Assembly: GCA_022393335.1 (NCBI GenBank)
Contig: JAJEKB010020623.1
Coordinates: 458,009 to 522,008 of the forward strand
Length of the DNA: 64,000 bases
DNA from: Macrotrachela quadricornifera
Lineage: Eukaryota > Rotifera > Eurotatoria > Philodinida > Philodinidae
Direction: 5' to 3'
In this document: in pieces, positions 24,450 to 34,164 of the stretch
How positions within the stretch are numbered: position 1 is the stretch's first letter
How the letters are laid out: every line of letters starts with the position of its first letter
Position numbers and translations under genes: made by a program
Notes under the pieces: generated by a model
What the model was told of the DNA's origin: nothing
The model's database searches: none
What the model saw: only the letters and a program-made list of their open reading frames with translations

Positions 24450-26150
24450 ACATTTTTTTTGACAAAAAAATATGTACAGTAGTTGGTTACCATGTCCATG
24501 AATCATCTATCCTATATGTTTTCGAAGGCGATTTATCAGCCGCATGAGGAAACGTTATATCTAGAAATCCCATCTTTTAAAAATTACTTTGCCGTAAGTC
24601 AAAAGTATTGATTGTGTCAAAGTGAGATATATGTTTAAATTCGTCTTTGCTCTGTAAAGCCTACTTCTATTACATAACATGGCTGATACAAATTCATTCA
24701 GAATATCTGTAATAGATTTATTCATCTTAAAACTTTGATTAAAGTCGTTCGTTATCCTACTGTTGCTATGAGGGAATAGAATATTTAGATAGGTTTTGGG
24801 CAAGTGTGATAGAAAATTAGATCCGTATTGGTAATACTCACCACAAAACTCAGACATGAAAAATGTGGCTACCCTCTTTGAATGTGCAGAGTATGTAGTC
24901 AGAGCGTTCTTTATTGGCAGACTCTTATTATGAATTTATCAGCCGGTAGAAAAATTTGAAAATGGCTAGTAGCTACTAGCTAAAGTAAATGTATGCTTCG
25001 AAGAAACCTTCATTTTCCTGTTTTATCGGGTTACAGATAATCAATAACTGGCTGATACAAGTATTTTAAAAAATTTGAATCTATTACCTCTATTGTTGTA
25101 AGAAATTCGAAATATTTGACTAGAACTATATGTGAAAAAGAGTGATATAACAGTTTTCCGCAATTTTTCCGCTTTTGGAAATTTTCTTTCCGCTGGTTTC
25201 CCTTTTTTCGAAGAAAAATTCCACTTTTTTGACCCAATGAGGTGGCATCCCTGATTTTAGATGTTTAGCTGTAGTAAAAAACGAGCTTTTTCATCCATTG
25301 ACAAAATATTATTCTGTTCTGAATTAGAGACACTGGATCTCCATGTAGTAAGTGACTGAGATCTTTTCAGATGGAATTTCATGGAACTCATACCTATTTA
25401 GAAAAAACTGAGCAAATATTTAATAATTGTTAAAAAAAATCGAATATCGACTTGCTCAAATTTGATTAGTTCAACTGCTTTTCTTTCACAGTTTCGCTTC
25501 TTTTGAGGAGAATATGGTTTAGTTACGACCATGGTAATGCTATGCTTTCTATGCGAGTGGTTCACTGATATTCCTGATTCTGAAGCTGTTTGACTTCTCA
25601 ACTATCTTTTTTCTTTCTTTTCCTGAAGAGGTACCAATGAAATGAAGGTAGAACGTGGATGTATAAAAAGAAAAAAGGAGGTAAAAAAATCATATAGTAA
25701 ACATTGATATTAGCAAGTAAATTAAAGCTAAAAAACTACTAAAAACCACATTGGCAACGATACAAGCATGTGTCAATCAAATTGTGTGAGGATCTGAGAA
25801 TAAGAATAGCTTTTGTAGATGTACATATGATATAAAATAAACCCTAAACATTTATCTGTATGTTTGGTACTTAATCTTCTAACTATCCTGAAAATTAATA
25901 ATCAGTCATCGTCATCTTTAAGAAAGTTATTATATTTTATAATATCATTTAAAAGAAAGTCGTCCAACATAAGTGCCATCAATCAAAACATTTATTTTTA
26001 TTCATCGATTGATTTCTCGTAAGATCAAACCAATAAATAAGCAAAGCATAAATAGATATTCTCTACTATCTCATTTTGATCCTTTTCAAATATTATCGTT
26101 ACATAATTTTCAAAAGTCTATTTCGAAAATCTAATGCTCCTCCACACTAT
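24450..26150. other. Gene-poor stretch
   Basis: A 98-codon minus frame (24561-24857) has a C-x-x-Y-Y-x-Y-G-like segment and several N-x-S/T sites, loosely like the extracellular part of some rotifer membrane proteins. It is too weak to call. No other coding signal or repeat was recognised. Confidence 0.35.
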
Positions 26151-28601
26151 TTACTCTACAAGACCTTTATATATGGCATCGCCCATCAAGCATGTTTGCT
26201 TAGACTCTTTGTAATCATGTACTCTGACAATGTCAGATCCTAAACCTATGGCAGCCATAAGAACAGCACAACTTCCAATCACCCGTTTATCTGCTTGTGG
26301 TTCCCTTGTTACTGTCCCAATAAACTTTTTTCTTGAGGCACCAAGTAGCATAGGCAGTCTTTGAAGACTGATGTATTCCTGATGATATTGACAAGAGTAG
26401 TTCTTAATCACAGGAATAGATTTGATGATTGAAATATTTTGTTTGCCACCTTTGGCAAAGCCCAGACCAGGATCAATTATAAGTTGCCACCTTTTTATGC
26501 CTTTGGCGATACAAGAACCCACGACACTGCTTAGCTCTCTGGCTACCGCTTTTGCTACATTTAGATCAGATGCGGCCAATCTGAGATGCTCATACTTGTC
26601 AAGATCAAGATATTCGACTTGCTCAGAAGATGCTGTAGAATCATAATCGTTCATCTTTGTCATTGTCTGTATTGTACCTCTGATATGATTAATGATATAA
26701 GGAACACCAGTTTGAGCAATAACATCGTACATTTTATCATCAAAAGTTCCACCACTAATGTCGTTGATGATATCCGCTCCTAGCTCCAGACTTTTCTCTG
26801 CTACATTTGCCCTGTACGTGTCGATACTGATGACTACATCCTTTAGAGCAGCATCCGACGAGTTTCGTATAGCTTCAACGATGGGCAGAACTCTGGACAG
26901 CTCTTCTTCTTCTGAAGGCTGGATGGAATTTGGTCTAGTAGAACATCCACCGATATCGATAATGTCCACGCCTTCTTTCACCATATTGAGAGCAGTTTCA
27001 AGTGCTGCCTCAACAGATGTATTTTTTCCCCCATCGGAGAACGAGTCCGGTGTAACATTCAAAACACCCATCACAAGAGTTCTATGCATATTCTGTAGCA
27101 TGTCGAATTTCAAATATTTCTCAGTGGCTCTTGGTAGAGGAATGATGCTGAGAAGATCAATAGACTCTTGGATCGTAGAATCAATCACGTTATCCCGATT
27201 CATATTCTTTGCGGATTCGAAAAGTTGCTTCAAATGATCGTGATATGACTCCCTTGTTATAGGATGTACTTCCGATCGATCAATCAGTTCGCATATGGGA
27301 ACCAACACAAAAGATCTTTCAATGAGTCGAATATGAGGTATATTAAGATCAGGCTCGTTGAGAATCAAATTATCATAAATCAAGATATCGAGATCGATGT
27401 TTCTGGGTCCATTAATTAAATCCTTGACTCTTTGCAGATTTTTGTATTCGATGTCTTTGAGCGTAGCCAGGAGATTGCGAGGTGATAGAGTCGTATATGC
27501 CTTAACAACTCCATTTACGAAATTGGGCTGATCTAAGTAGTACATTGGCTTGGACTCGTATAGAGTTGAAATGTTAACGATCTTAATGCCCTTGGAGTTC
27601 ATATGCTCCAAAGCAGATTTAATATTCAATAACTGATTTCCTTGATTAGAACCAAACGCAATGTATACAGTGTGGTCTTCGTTTTTCGACAGAGAAGTCT
27701 CTATGTTCAAGTTGAGAACGGAGAATTTGCTGTGTTCCACGCAAGAGAAAGAGTTAAAATCTACCACCGACAAATCTCTGACATCGCTCCGTGATTTTTC
27801 AATACCGACTCCAACACCATCAGTAAACAAAGCGGCATTTGGTTTTAAAACATCAACCACACAGTGTGAGACATACTTATTTTCGGAAAGTATGATATTT
27901 GCAACGTTTGATACGAGGGCTTCGATTGTTTTGAAATTGGATCGCTCCACATGGTCGACTATAGTGTTAATTATATGGTGATAATCTAACTTGGGTGATT
28001 TTTCGAAATCATAATGAATCTTCAAGTTTAAATCGACAATCTGTCTCTGAAACTTCTCAAAGGTAAATGCATCAATAATAGTCAGAAGTCGAAGACTATG
28101 AATTTTGATTTTATCAGGGATTGTATCGAATTTGCGGATCATGTTAGTTGCGTCCCTGAATCTTGTCATTTCAACTTCAATATAATCACAACGAATCACA
28201 GACTTGAAAGATTTTATAGATAGAATGACAGGATGGCCTCTAGAGTTGTTTTCATCATTTAGAAGGACTTTAAAAAGCGAGTCTGCAAATTTTTCAAGCG
28301 ATTGAAAGTTGTAATGTTCTTTAGATTTGGCAAAAGAGGCAAGATTTCTTGTTATAGTGGCATAGTTTGACGAATATTCGAGATCATCTGTAACATTGGC
28401 CTGTTCAAACGATGTTTTGAGGTTGATCGAAACACTTAGTGGCTGTAGCACAGGCTGCGCTTGAAGGTCTTTGCCAATAATGGCGGATACCTGAAGATTT
28501 TTAATGTAAACATTATCTCGGAGATTTTGTATATCATGTTCCATTTTGGAGTTAAGACGACTATATATTGAAAGTATATCTCTAAGATGTGACAGAACCA
28601 A
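26151..28601 (-). CDS. FOL1: Trifunctional folate-synthesis protein: DHNA aldolase x2 - HPPK - DHPS (Fol1-like), 816 aa
   Basis: One intronless frame with the fungal Fol1 order. Residues about 30-145 and 160-265 are two FolB-like dihydroneopterin aldolase domains. Residues 312-440 are HPPK (A-F-G-S-N-Q-G-N, Y-E-S-K-P-M, and G-P-R-N-I-D-L-D with metal ligands Asp403/Asp405). Residues 507-814 are dihydropteroate synthase (N-V-T-P-D-S-F-S-D-G-G 515-525, S-T-R-P 554-557, D-P-G-L-G-F-A-K 710-717, S-R-K-K 756-759, R-V-H-D 793-796). All visible key motifs are intact. The protein would convert dihydroneopterin to dihydropteroate, the de novo folate route absent from animals. Met20 (28542-28544) is an alternative start immediately before the first domain. 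No introns and more G/C-ending codons than the neighbouring glycosyltransferase gene suggest a fairly recent horizontal acquisition, most likely fungal. Contamination is less likely because the gene is embedded in rotifer-like sequence. Expression is unproven. Confidence 0.93.
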   Translation of the reverse strand: MVLSHLRDILSIYSRLNSKMEHDIQNLRDNVYIKNLQVSAIIGKDLQAQPVLQPLSVSINLKTSFEQANVTDDLEYSSNYATITRNLASFAKSKEHYNFQSLEKFADSLFKVLLNDENNSRGHPVILSIKSFKSVIRCDYIEVEMTRFRDATNMIRKFDTIPDKIKIHSLRLLTIIDAFTFEKFQRQIVDLNLKIHYDFEKSPKLDYHHIINTIVDHVERSNFKTIEALVSNVANIILSENKYVSHCVVDVLKPNAALFTDGVGVGIEKSRSDVRDLSVVDFNSFSCVEHSKFSVLNLNIETSLSKNEDHTVYIAFGSNQGNQLLNIKSALEHMNSKGIKIVNISTLYESKPMYYLDQPNFVNGVVKAYTTLSPRNLLATLKDIEYKNLQRVKDLINGPRNIDLDILIYDNLILNEPDLNIPHIRLIERSFVLVPICELIDRSEVHPITRESYHDHLKQLFESAKNMNRDNVIDSTIQESIDLLSIIPLPRATEKYLKFDMLQNMHRTLVMGVLNVTPDSFSDGGKNTSVEAALETALNMVKEGVDIIDIGGCSTRPNSIQPSEEEELSRVLPIVEAIRNSSDAALKDVVISIDTYRANVAEKSLELGADIINDISGGTFDDKMYDVIAQTGVPYIINHIRGTIQTMTKMNDYDSTASSEQVEYLDLDKYEHLRLAASDLNVAKAVARELSSVVGSCIAKGIKRWQLIIDPGLGFAKGGKQNISIIKSIPVIKNYSCQYHQEYISLQRLPMLLGASRKKFIGTVTREPQADKRVIGSCAVLMAAIGLGSDIVRVHDYKESKQTCLMGDAIYKGLVE

Positions 28602-28689
28602 CTGAATTCTTTTTTGTTGAAAACACCCTTACATCTGAAGAAAGAGTGACTGATATACATTATCTGAAAAAAATTATCACCAAACAAAA

Positions 28690-29327
28690 TAAAGTGGACT
28701 GATAAGCAAGCAAGAAATTTTACAAAAGAGGGCTATTTATCGCAACCGAGCGACTTGAGCGAAAAAGTAAGCGAAATCAATCATGCAGAATGATCGTGGA
28801 CACAAAGATTTGGTAGTAAATTTATTTTGATGAGTCGAAATAAAGGTTCGTAGACTCTGTTCCGTAGATGTACCTTTCAGCTAAACTTTAATTAACGCCG
28901 ACCGATACAATAGAGAATGAGAAAAACAGGGATGAGATACTTACGCAAAAAAAAAAACGAATAACTACATGTTGTTATCGTGATAAAAATCGACGCACTT
29001 TCTCATCTTACAAGGAAAGATCGTTGGGTGTGATCCAGAGATTTTGATGAAACTCATATGGATTCGTTACCACGTTGATTGTCCAGTGCATCATATGATA
29101 TTGGAAGCTAGATTTTGCTAAACATAATTAGCTGACTGTACATGAACTATTAGAACGTATTGGTACAATATAAAGAAGTATTCTAGTTCTTGGTTGAATT
29201 ACATATGATGCACTGGACATAATAAAATCCTAAACATAGTGCTTTACTTTTATTTGAGGAAAAAGTGAATGGTCACTTTCAGATGGCTGTTTACCGATTC
29301 AAATGAAAATAAAAGAAAGGTCACAAC
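28690..29327. other. Upstream region of the folate gene; small inverted repeat inside
   Basis: No gene was recognised. TGTCCAGTGCATCATATG near 29083 is repeated inverted near 29204-29222 (CATATGATGCACTGGACA), a hairpin with 18-bp stems about 105 bp apart. The promoter of the minus-strand folate gene must lie here, but no motif can be assigned. Confidence 0.5.
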
Positions 29328-29626
29328 CCATGAAAAGAAAAGATCAGAAAAATCAGACTTTTAATCTAATAATATAATGATACTATTGTAACCTTATTTT
29401 AATCAAATTTTTCAACATGAAAAAATCAAAGTTACAGAATTTTTGAATTTTTCTCCATCGATTGCAACTAGTTTTTTTTACAATTAATTATAACTATTTG
29501 AAAGAAATCCAAAATCCTCGAATTTTGATTTTTTCATATTGAAAAATTTAATTAAGATCGAGTTATAATAGTGTCATTATAATAGATTAAAAATCTGATT
29601 TTTTCCCATCGTTTGTTTTTGCATGG
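29328..29626. repeat. Foldback element F adjoining the LTR element
   Basis: CCATGAAAAGAAAAGATCAG...AATCAGACTTTTAATCTA (from 29328) pairs with TAGATTAAAAATCTGATT...TTTGCATGG (to about 29626). Inner parts also pair (TTTTTCAACATGAAAAAATC with its near-complement at 29532-29548). The arms are about 110 bp. It ends about 25 bp before the left LTR. Confidence 0.65.
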
Positions 29627-29649
29627 TAAGTTCCAATAATGATGTTTAG

Positions 29650-29798
29650 TGACACTCTATTAGAGACGTCTTCCTTCGTGTAAACGGATATCCAAACTGT
29701 TTATTCGAAAAACAGAAAAAAAAGAATGTGTATAAAAGATAACAGTAAAACAGATGGAGAACAGTATGTGAAGGTATGTATCTGCACATGCTTCCCCA
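29650..29798 (-). repeat. 3' LTR of the gypsy-like element
   Basis: This about 149-bp repeat begins TGACACT on the plus strand and ends CTTCCCCA, giving TG...CA ends. Its partner is at about 38870-39026. Exact ends are uncertain by a few bases because similarity runs a little past the CA (CTAAGG / TTAAGG). Confidence 0.7.
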
Positions 29799-29866
29799 CT
29801 AAGGAAAAAAATGTGCCCACACATTTGATGATATCGACACGTGAAAAGAAAAAGAAAAAAAATACA

Positions 29867-31850
29867 TTATATAAGGAACGATGACAAAAGTAAGTTTAAG
29901 TGTGTGAAGAAGAAGAGAGAAAAAGAAAGATACAGGGTAGTGATGTTAATACACCAATAATAAGTGATGAGAAAAATTCTGACTTTAAGAGCTGAAATAG
30001 TTGGTAAATATGGAGTTGGATGATTAGAAGTAGCTGATGTATAATTGGATGTTGTAGACGGATGAGATAAGAAAGGATAATATAATGATGGTTGTGTTGG
30101 TGGAGATGAATCGACACGGTGGTGATACTGGCGTAACGCCATCAATGGGAACAGGAGAGGATGTAGCTGGGATAATCCAGAATTTCCTATTGTAGTAAGT
30201 GTTGGTGATTGGGCTTGGTGAATATGATGGCGGGCACGTCGACATAGATAAACGATGATGATAAAGATCAATAATGAGATAAGTCCAAGACCGCCTAGTG
30301 TGGCAAAGACGATGGTGAGGAGCCAACTAGTTTCATTATGATGGATACTATGTGATTGTTTCGGAACATTAATCCGACTGTGTATCACGGAGTTTAAGAA
30401 TCGTATGAGACGATAAGTGATGGAGACAGTAAGTGGAGACAACAATAATATGGCAAAGAGAATGATCATTATATTGAAAGACAAATTATCAAAGAGGTGG
30501 AAAAAAAAGACAAATGAAGAAACGAATGTATAAGTGTAGAAGGCGAAGACAAATGATAAAAATAATAAATACCCATGAAAGAATCTGGTGAATAAGATAG
30601 AAAGAAAACAAGGGAGAAAAATAGAAAAGAAGGGGAAGAAAAAAAAGAGTGCAGTTAAGTATGTGATGACTATGGAAATAATGGAAGCTATAGTAACTTG
30701 CCGGGTCGGATGATGTTGTGCGGTGGAGGTAAGAGATAAAACGTGTTGGTGGAGTTTTTGAACATGGTGGGGATCGATTTGTAGTGAAACCATAGGATCT
30801 TGAGGGTCACAAGGAAACACCGATGAACGACCATACATTAATTCGAATGGAATGATGTTGGATGTGGAATAAGAATTGGTGTTGTAATTGAAGATAACAT
30901 ATGGTAATTGATCGTCCCAGTCAGAGTGAGAGGAGTTGGATAGTGAAGCAATTTTTGAATCCATGGTACTATTGAATCTCTCGATTTGACCATTGGTTTG
31001 GGGATGGGATGGAGTACAGCACAGGTGAACAAAGCCAAGACGTTTGAAGAGTTGATTCATCATGTTAGAAGCAAAATGAGTGTTATTATCAGTTAGAATG
31101 CATTTACGTGTACCATATCTACAGATGACTTCTTCTTGAAGAAAACGGGCAACAGTATCAGCAATACAATCTCGAACAGCTTTAGCAATAACGAATTTGG
31201 ATAGAACATTAGTTAAAGAAATAATATATTTATTGCCACATTGACTTGTAGGAGAAATAGGTCCATGAAAATTCATAGCTAATAATTGCCAAACACCTGC
31301 TGGAGGTTCAATAGGTTGAAGATGACCAGATGATTTTCGACGAAGAGGATTGTTTTGATTACAACGAAAACAAGATTTGATATAATTAGTAATATCTGAA
31401 TGCATGGTGTCCCAATAGTAGCGAGCTCTAATTTTTTGGATGGTTTTATCACGACTGAAATGAGCACCATTAGCAGATGTATCATGATAGATCTTCATAA
31501 TATCACTACGAATTGGACCTGGTGGAACATAAGGGACTGGTTTACAGTTGAAGTTCTGATGCATCGTGAGGCCATCAGAAAGCAAATACGAGTGTATATA
31601 TGGTGAAGTGTGGAGATTACGAATGATATGTTGAGTAATCGGATTAAGTTGTTGAGCATCTTGCAGGACAGAAACATCACCAGCAAAGTTAATTCGAAAA
31701 TCATCCAGCGTCGAGGAAGATGTCGGAGGACATGAATTGGTGGAAGAATCACTGGTGGCGATGATAATAGTAGCGGGATCAGCTGTGAGAAGTAGTTTTG
31801 CACGAGAGCGAGTAGTGCGACCATATTGATACTTGGTGTTAGAGGTGTAT
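29867..31850 (-). pseudogene. Integrase of the gypsy-like element with C-terminal membrane-spanning extension
   Basis: The frame is open from about 31850 (a K-Y-Q-Y-G-R-T-T-R-S-R-A linker) to 29867. The zinc-binding part has H...H with C-F-R-C. The core shows I-L-T-D-N-N-T-H-F (second Asp) and S-H-P-Q-T-N-G-Q-I-E-R-F-N (Glu). The first catalytic Asp is Asn in the A-M-N-F-H-G-P segment, so it should be inactive. After the integrase the same frame continues for about 290 residues with several long hydrophobic stretches, a final strong transmembrane segment, then C-R-R-A-R and a polar Pro/Thr-rich tail. Bdelloid LTR elements such as Juno and Vesta are known to carry env-like genes, and this extension may be a remnant of one fused in frame. 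Confidence 0.75.
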
Positions 31851-31968
31851 TAAGAAAAAAATCAGTAGTAGTAGTTTGAGTTGCAGTAGAAGGAAGGTAG
31901 GTTGGATATCAGAATCCGGATCATGTGATGCAGAAAATTGACAAAATCAGCTAAAAAATACTAGTTAA

Positions 31969-32015
31969 TATACCACATGATATTTCGATATCTATTTCTC
32001 AGATATCATCATCAG
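31969..32015 (-). ncRNA. Hammerhead-ribozyme-like motif at the 3' end of the Penelope-like element
   Basis: On the minus strand: CTGATGA (32015-32009), a 6-bp stem GATATC/GATATC (32007-32002 with 31992-31987) closed by a 9-nt loop, GAAA (31986-31983), then a 5-bp stem ATATC/GGTAT with a 4-nt loop and a potential cleavage after the A at 31969 (AUA). This matches the conserved hammerhead core described in Penelope-like elements. Two weaknesses: one extra base (32008) sits between the core and stem II, and I find no strong pairing for stem I. This copy may therefore be decayed. Confidence 0.55.
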
Positions 32016-32640
32016 ACGATGTAGGATCTTATTTTAGTAGTTATTCGATTTAATTTGTTGGAATTTGTGAAGAAAGGGTGAAATTAGATTAAGAAAGTTA
32101 TAGAATTAGTGAAGGAGATGGTTAATTTTTTTTACTGTGTGTTTCATAGTATCTGATATTAAATGTATGCGATGTGGATTTGATTGAGGTAGACGTTTAA
32201 TTCTTGTGATTAAGTTATTTGCTTGTCCTAAAGAACTGATTTAGTAGTATTAGCGCGATTATCAGTGGAGTAGATTACTAGAGTTAAGGGTATGTATCTA
32301 TTTAGTGTGGGATTGTGTTGGTAGTTCATTTGTCGTAATGGAATGATTAATAGTTTCTTTTCTGTTTTTAATTTAGGTAGAGGTATAATTATGAAGAATA
32401 TATTTGTTTAGCAGCGTGTTATGATATTTTATAAAGAATAAAGTATACGAAATTTTGATTTGTTTTCTAAGTGTTGTTTTTATTTTTTTTGTATTCCTTC
32501 TGGATAAATGTAAAGTGGAATTGAGCGAACGCCCTTATTTAGTTCTGTTTTTTTTTTGTTTAATAAGCAAAGACTCTTTGATTACTAATTTATATTTATA
32601 TTTTTCTTTTAGTTGGATATTAAAATCATTGTTTGCAAAG

Positions 32641-33480
32641 TTATGACCGGTTGTAAAATAATGCTTGACGATGGTGCTTTTCGGAATGGGTGAATGTGTG
32701 TTTTTCTATGATTATTGCGGAGTTTTTCACAAGGTTTGCAATTTCATCTTTATTAGATTCTATAGGTAAGGTTGGTAATTTAGCTGTTTGTGATCTAGTA
32801 ACTGATCCTCTACGTTCTATCGTTTTTTTGATCGTTGAGGTGTTCCGTTTCAAAGTTTGCTTTGGTTTTAATTTCCCAGTTTTTTTTAAACATAGATCCT
32901 GTTTTTGTTAATTGAGGTGTTCATGTATACGAGTTTTTAGATGTCGAAAAGTTTTACCCAGGTAATGAACTATACATTTAGGACAAGTGGCTTCATAGAC
33001 AACCCGCGCCTGCATCTGATCGTAAATCGGATCTTTTAAAGTGAAACCACTACCAATACTTTCTTTTACATCGTATACAACTCGAATTTTCTTTAGTGGA
33101 TAATCCTTATTAGCAGCAGAAATTGTTCGGTTTGCATATACTCGACTTAATGATCCTATATAAGGTATACGAAGAACAACAGTATTAGTAGTTGGTGATA
33201 CTGCTGGTAACAGAACAGGAGAAGTATATATGGCATTGAGTTGACGTCTGATAAAGGAATCTGCAATAGAATTTGGATATCCGTTATGAATTGTTAGTGA
33301 TCTGATAAATTCCAACTCCTCATGTAGAGTAGTATATGAGGAGCAAATTTTAATAGTTCTGTAAACCATAGTTGATAGTGCGTTAAATTTATAAGTTTTT
33401 TATACGAAACTATCCCATTTAGTGATGAGGCCAGTGAACGTAGGTTTTCTATAAACACGGGTTTCAAAAATGCGACCCAG
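32641..33480 (-). pseudogene. GIY-YIG endonuclease part of the Penelope-like element, in-frame stop
   Basis: The segment from 33369 downward has the RT-EN linker, then V-V-Y-E-A-T-C-P-K-C followed by Y-L-G-K-T-F-R-H-L-K-T-R-I-H-E-H, the Penelope GIY-YIG core. The usual first motif is degenerate. A TAA at 32908-32910 interrupts the frame, which then continues in phase to 32641 with a T-H-S-E-K-H-H motif. A short piece upstream of 33369 in another frame (T-R-V-Y-R-K-P-T-F-T-G) shows an additional frameshift. The telomere-associated Athena elements of bdelloids lack this domain, so this is a different lineage. Confidence 0.78.
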
Positions 33481-33494
33481 TTGACATCGCACTA

Positions 33495-34032
33495 CACTGT
33501 AAAAAAAATAGGTACCTTACCGAACCCTCGAAAAAGGTTTCGTAGATGTCTAAAAGCTTCCAANNNNNNNNNNNNNNNNNNNNNNNNNNNNNNNNNNNNN
33601 NNNNNNNNNNNNNNNNNNNNNNNNNNNNNNNNNNNNNNNNNNNNNNNNNNNNNNNNNNNNNNNNNNNNNNNNNNNNNNNNNNNNNNNNNNNNNNNNNNNN
33701 NNNNNNNNNNNNNNNNNNNNNNNNNNNNNNNNNNNNNNNNNNNNNNNNNNNNNNNNNNNNNNNNNNNNNNNNNNNNNNNNNNNNNNNNNNNNNNNNNNNN
33801 NNNNNNNNNNNNNNNNNNNNNNNNNNNNNNNNNNNNNNNNNNNNNNNNNNNNNNNNNNNNNNNNNNNNNNNNNNNNNNNNNNNNNNNNNNNNNNNNNNNN
33901 NNNNNNNNNNNNNNNNNNNNNNNNNNNNNNNNNNNNNNNNNNNNNNNNNNNNNNNNNNNNNNNTTGGAAGCTTTTAGACATCTACGAAACCTTTTTCGAG
34001 GGTTCGGTAAAGTACCTATTTTTTTTACAGTG
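33495..34032. mobile_element. Palindromic MITE with ~70-bp near-perfect TIRs, containing a 400-N gap
   Basis: The left flank CACTGTAAAAAAAATAGG... (33495-33563) and the right flank ...CCTATTTTTTTTACAGTG (33964-34032) are inverted copies with one mismatch over about 70 bp. TA dinucleotides at 33493-33494 and 34033-34034 are the target duplication, as for Tc1/mariner-type elements. All 400 bases between the TIRs (33564-33963) are N. Reading frames spanning the N run are artefacts. Near-identity of the arms means a recent insertion. Confidence 0.88.
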
Positions 34033-34164
34033 TAGGACATCAAGAAATGATAAAACACGTGGCATTAAATCGTCTTTGTTTTATTTTTCTTCACGCTTTT
34101 TTTCTGCGTCTTTTCTGTTCTCTTTCTTTTTGTTTTTTCTCCGGTATCTCCTCTCTATCCTTTT

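Noticed and set aside
24561..24857. Possible extracellular fragment of a rotifer membrane protein family
   Set aside because: Only vague cysteine and N-glycosylation spacing; no membrane segment or adjoining exon found.
26422..27981. Plus-strand frames inside the folate gene
   Set aside because: Antisense shadows of the Fol1-like coding sequence.
33481..34058. Long reading frames on both strands across the N run
   Set aside because: They exist only because N codons are read as open; the flanks are inverted repeats of a MITE.
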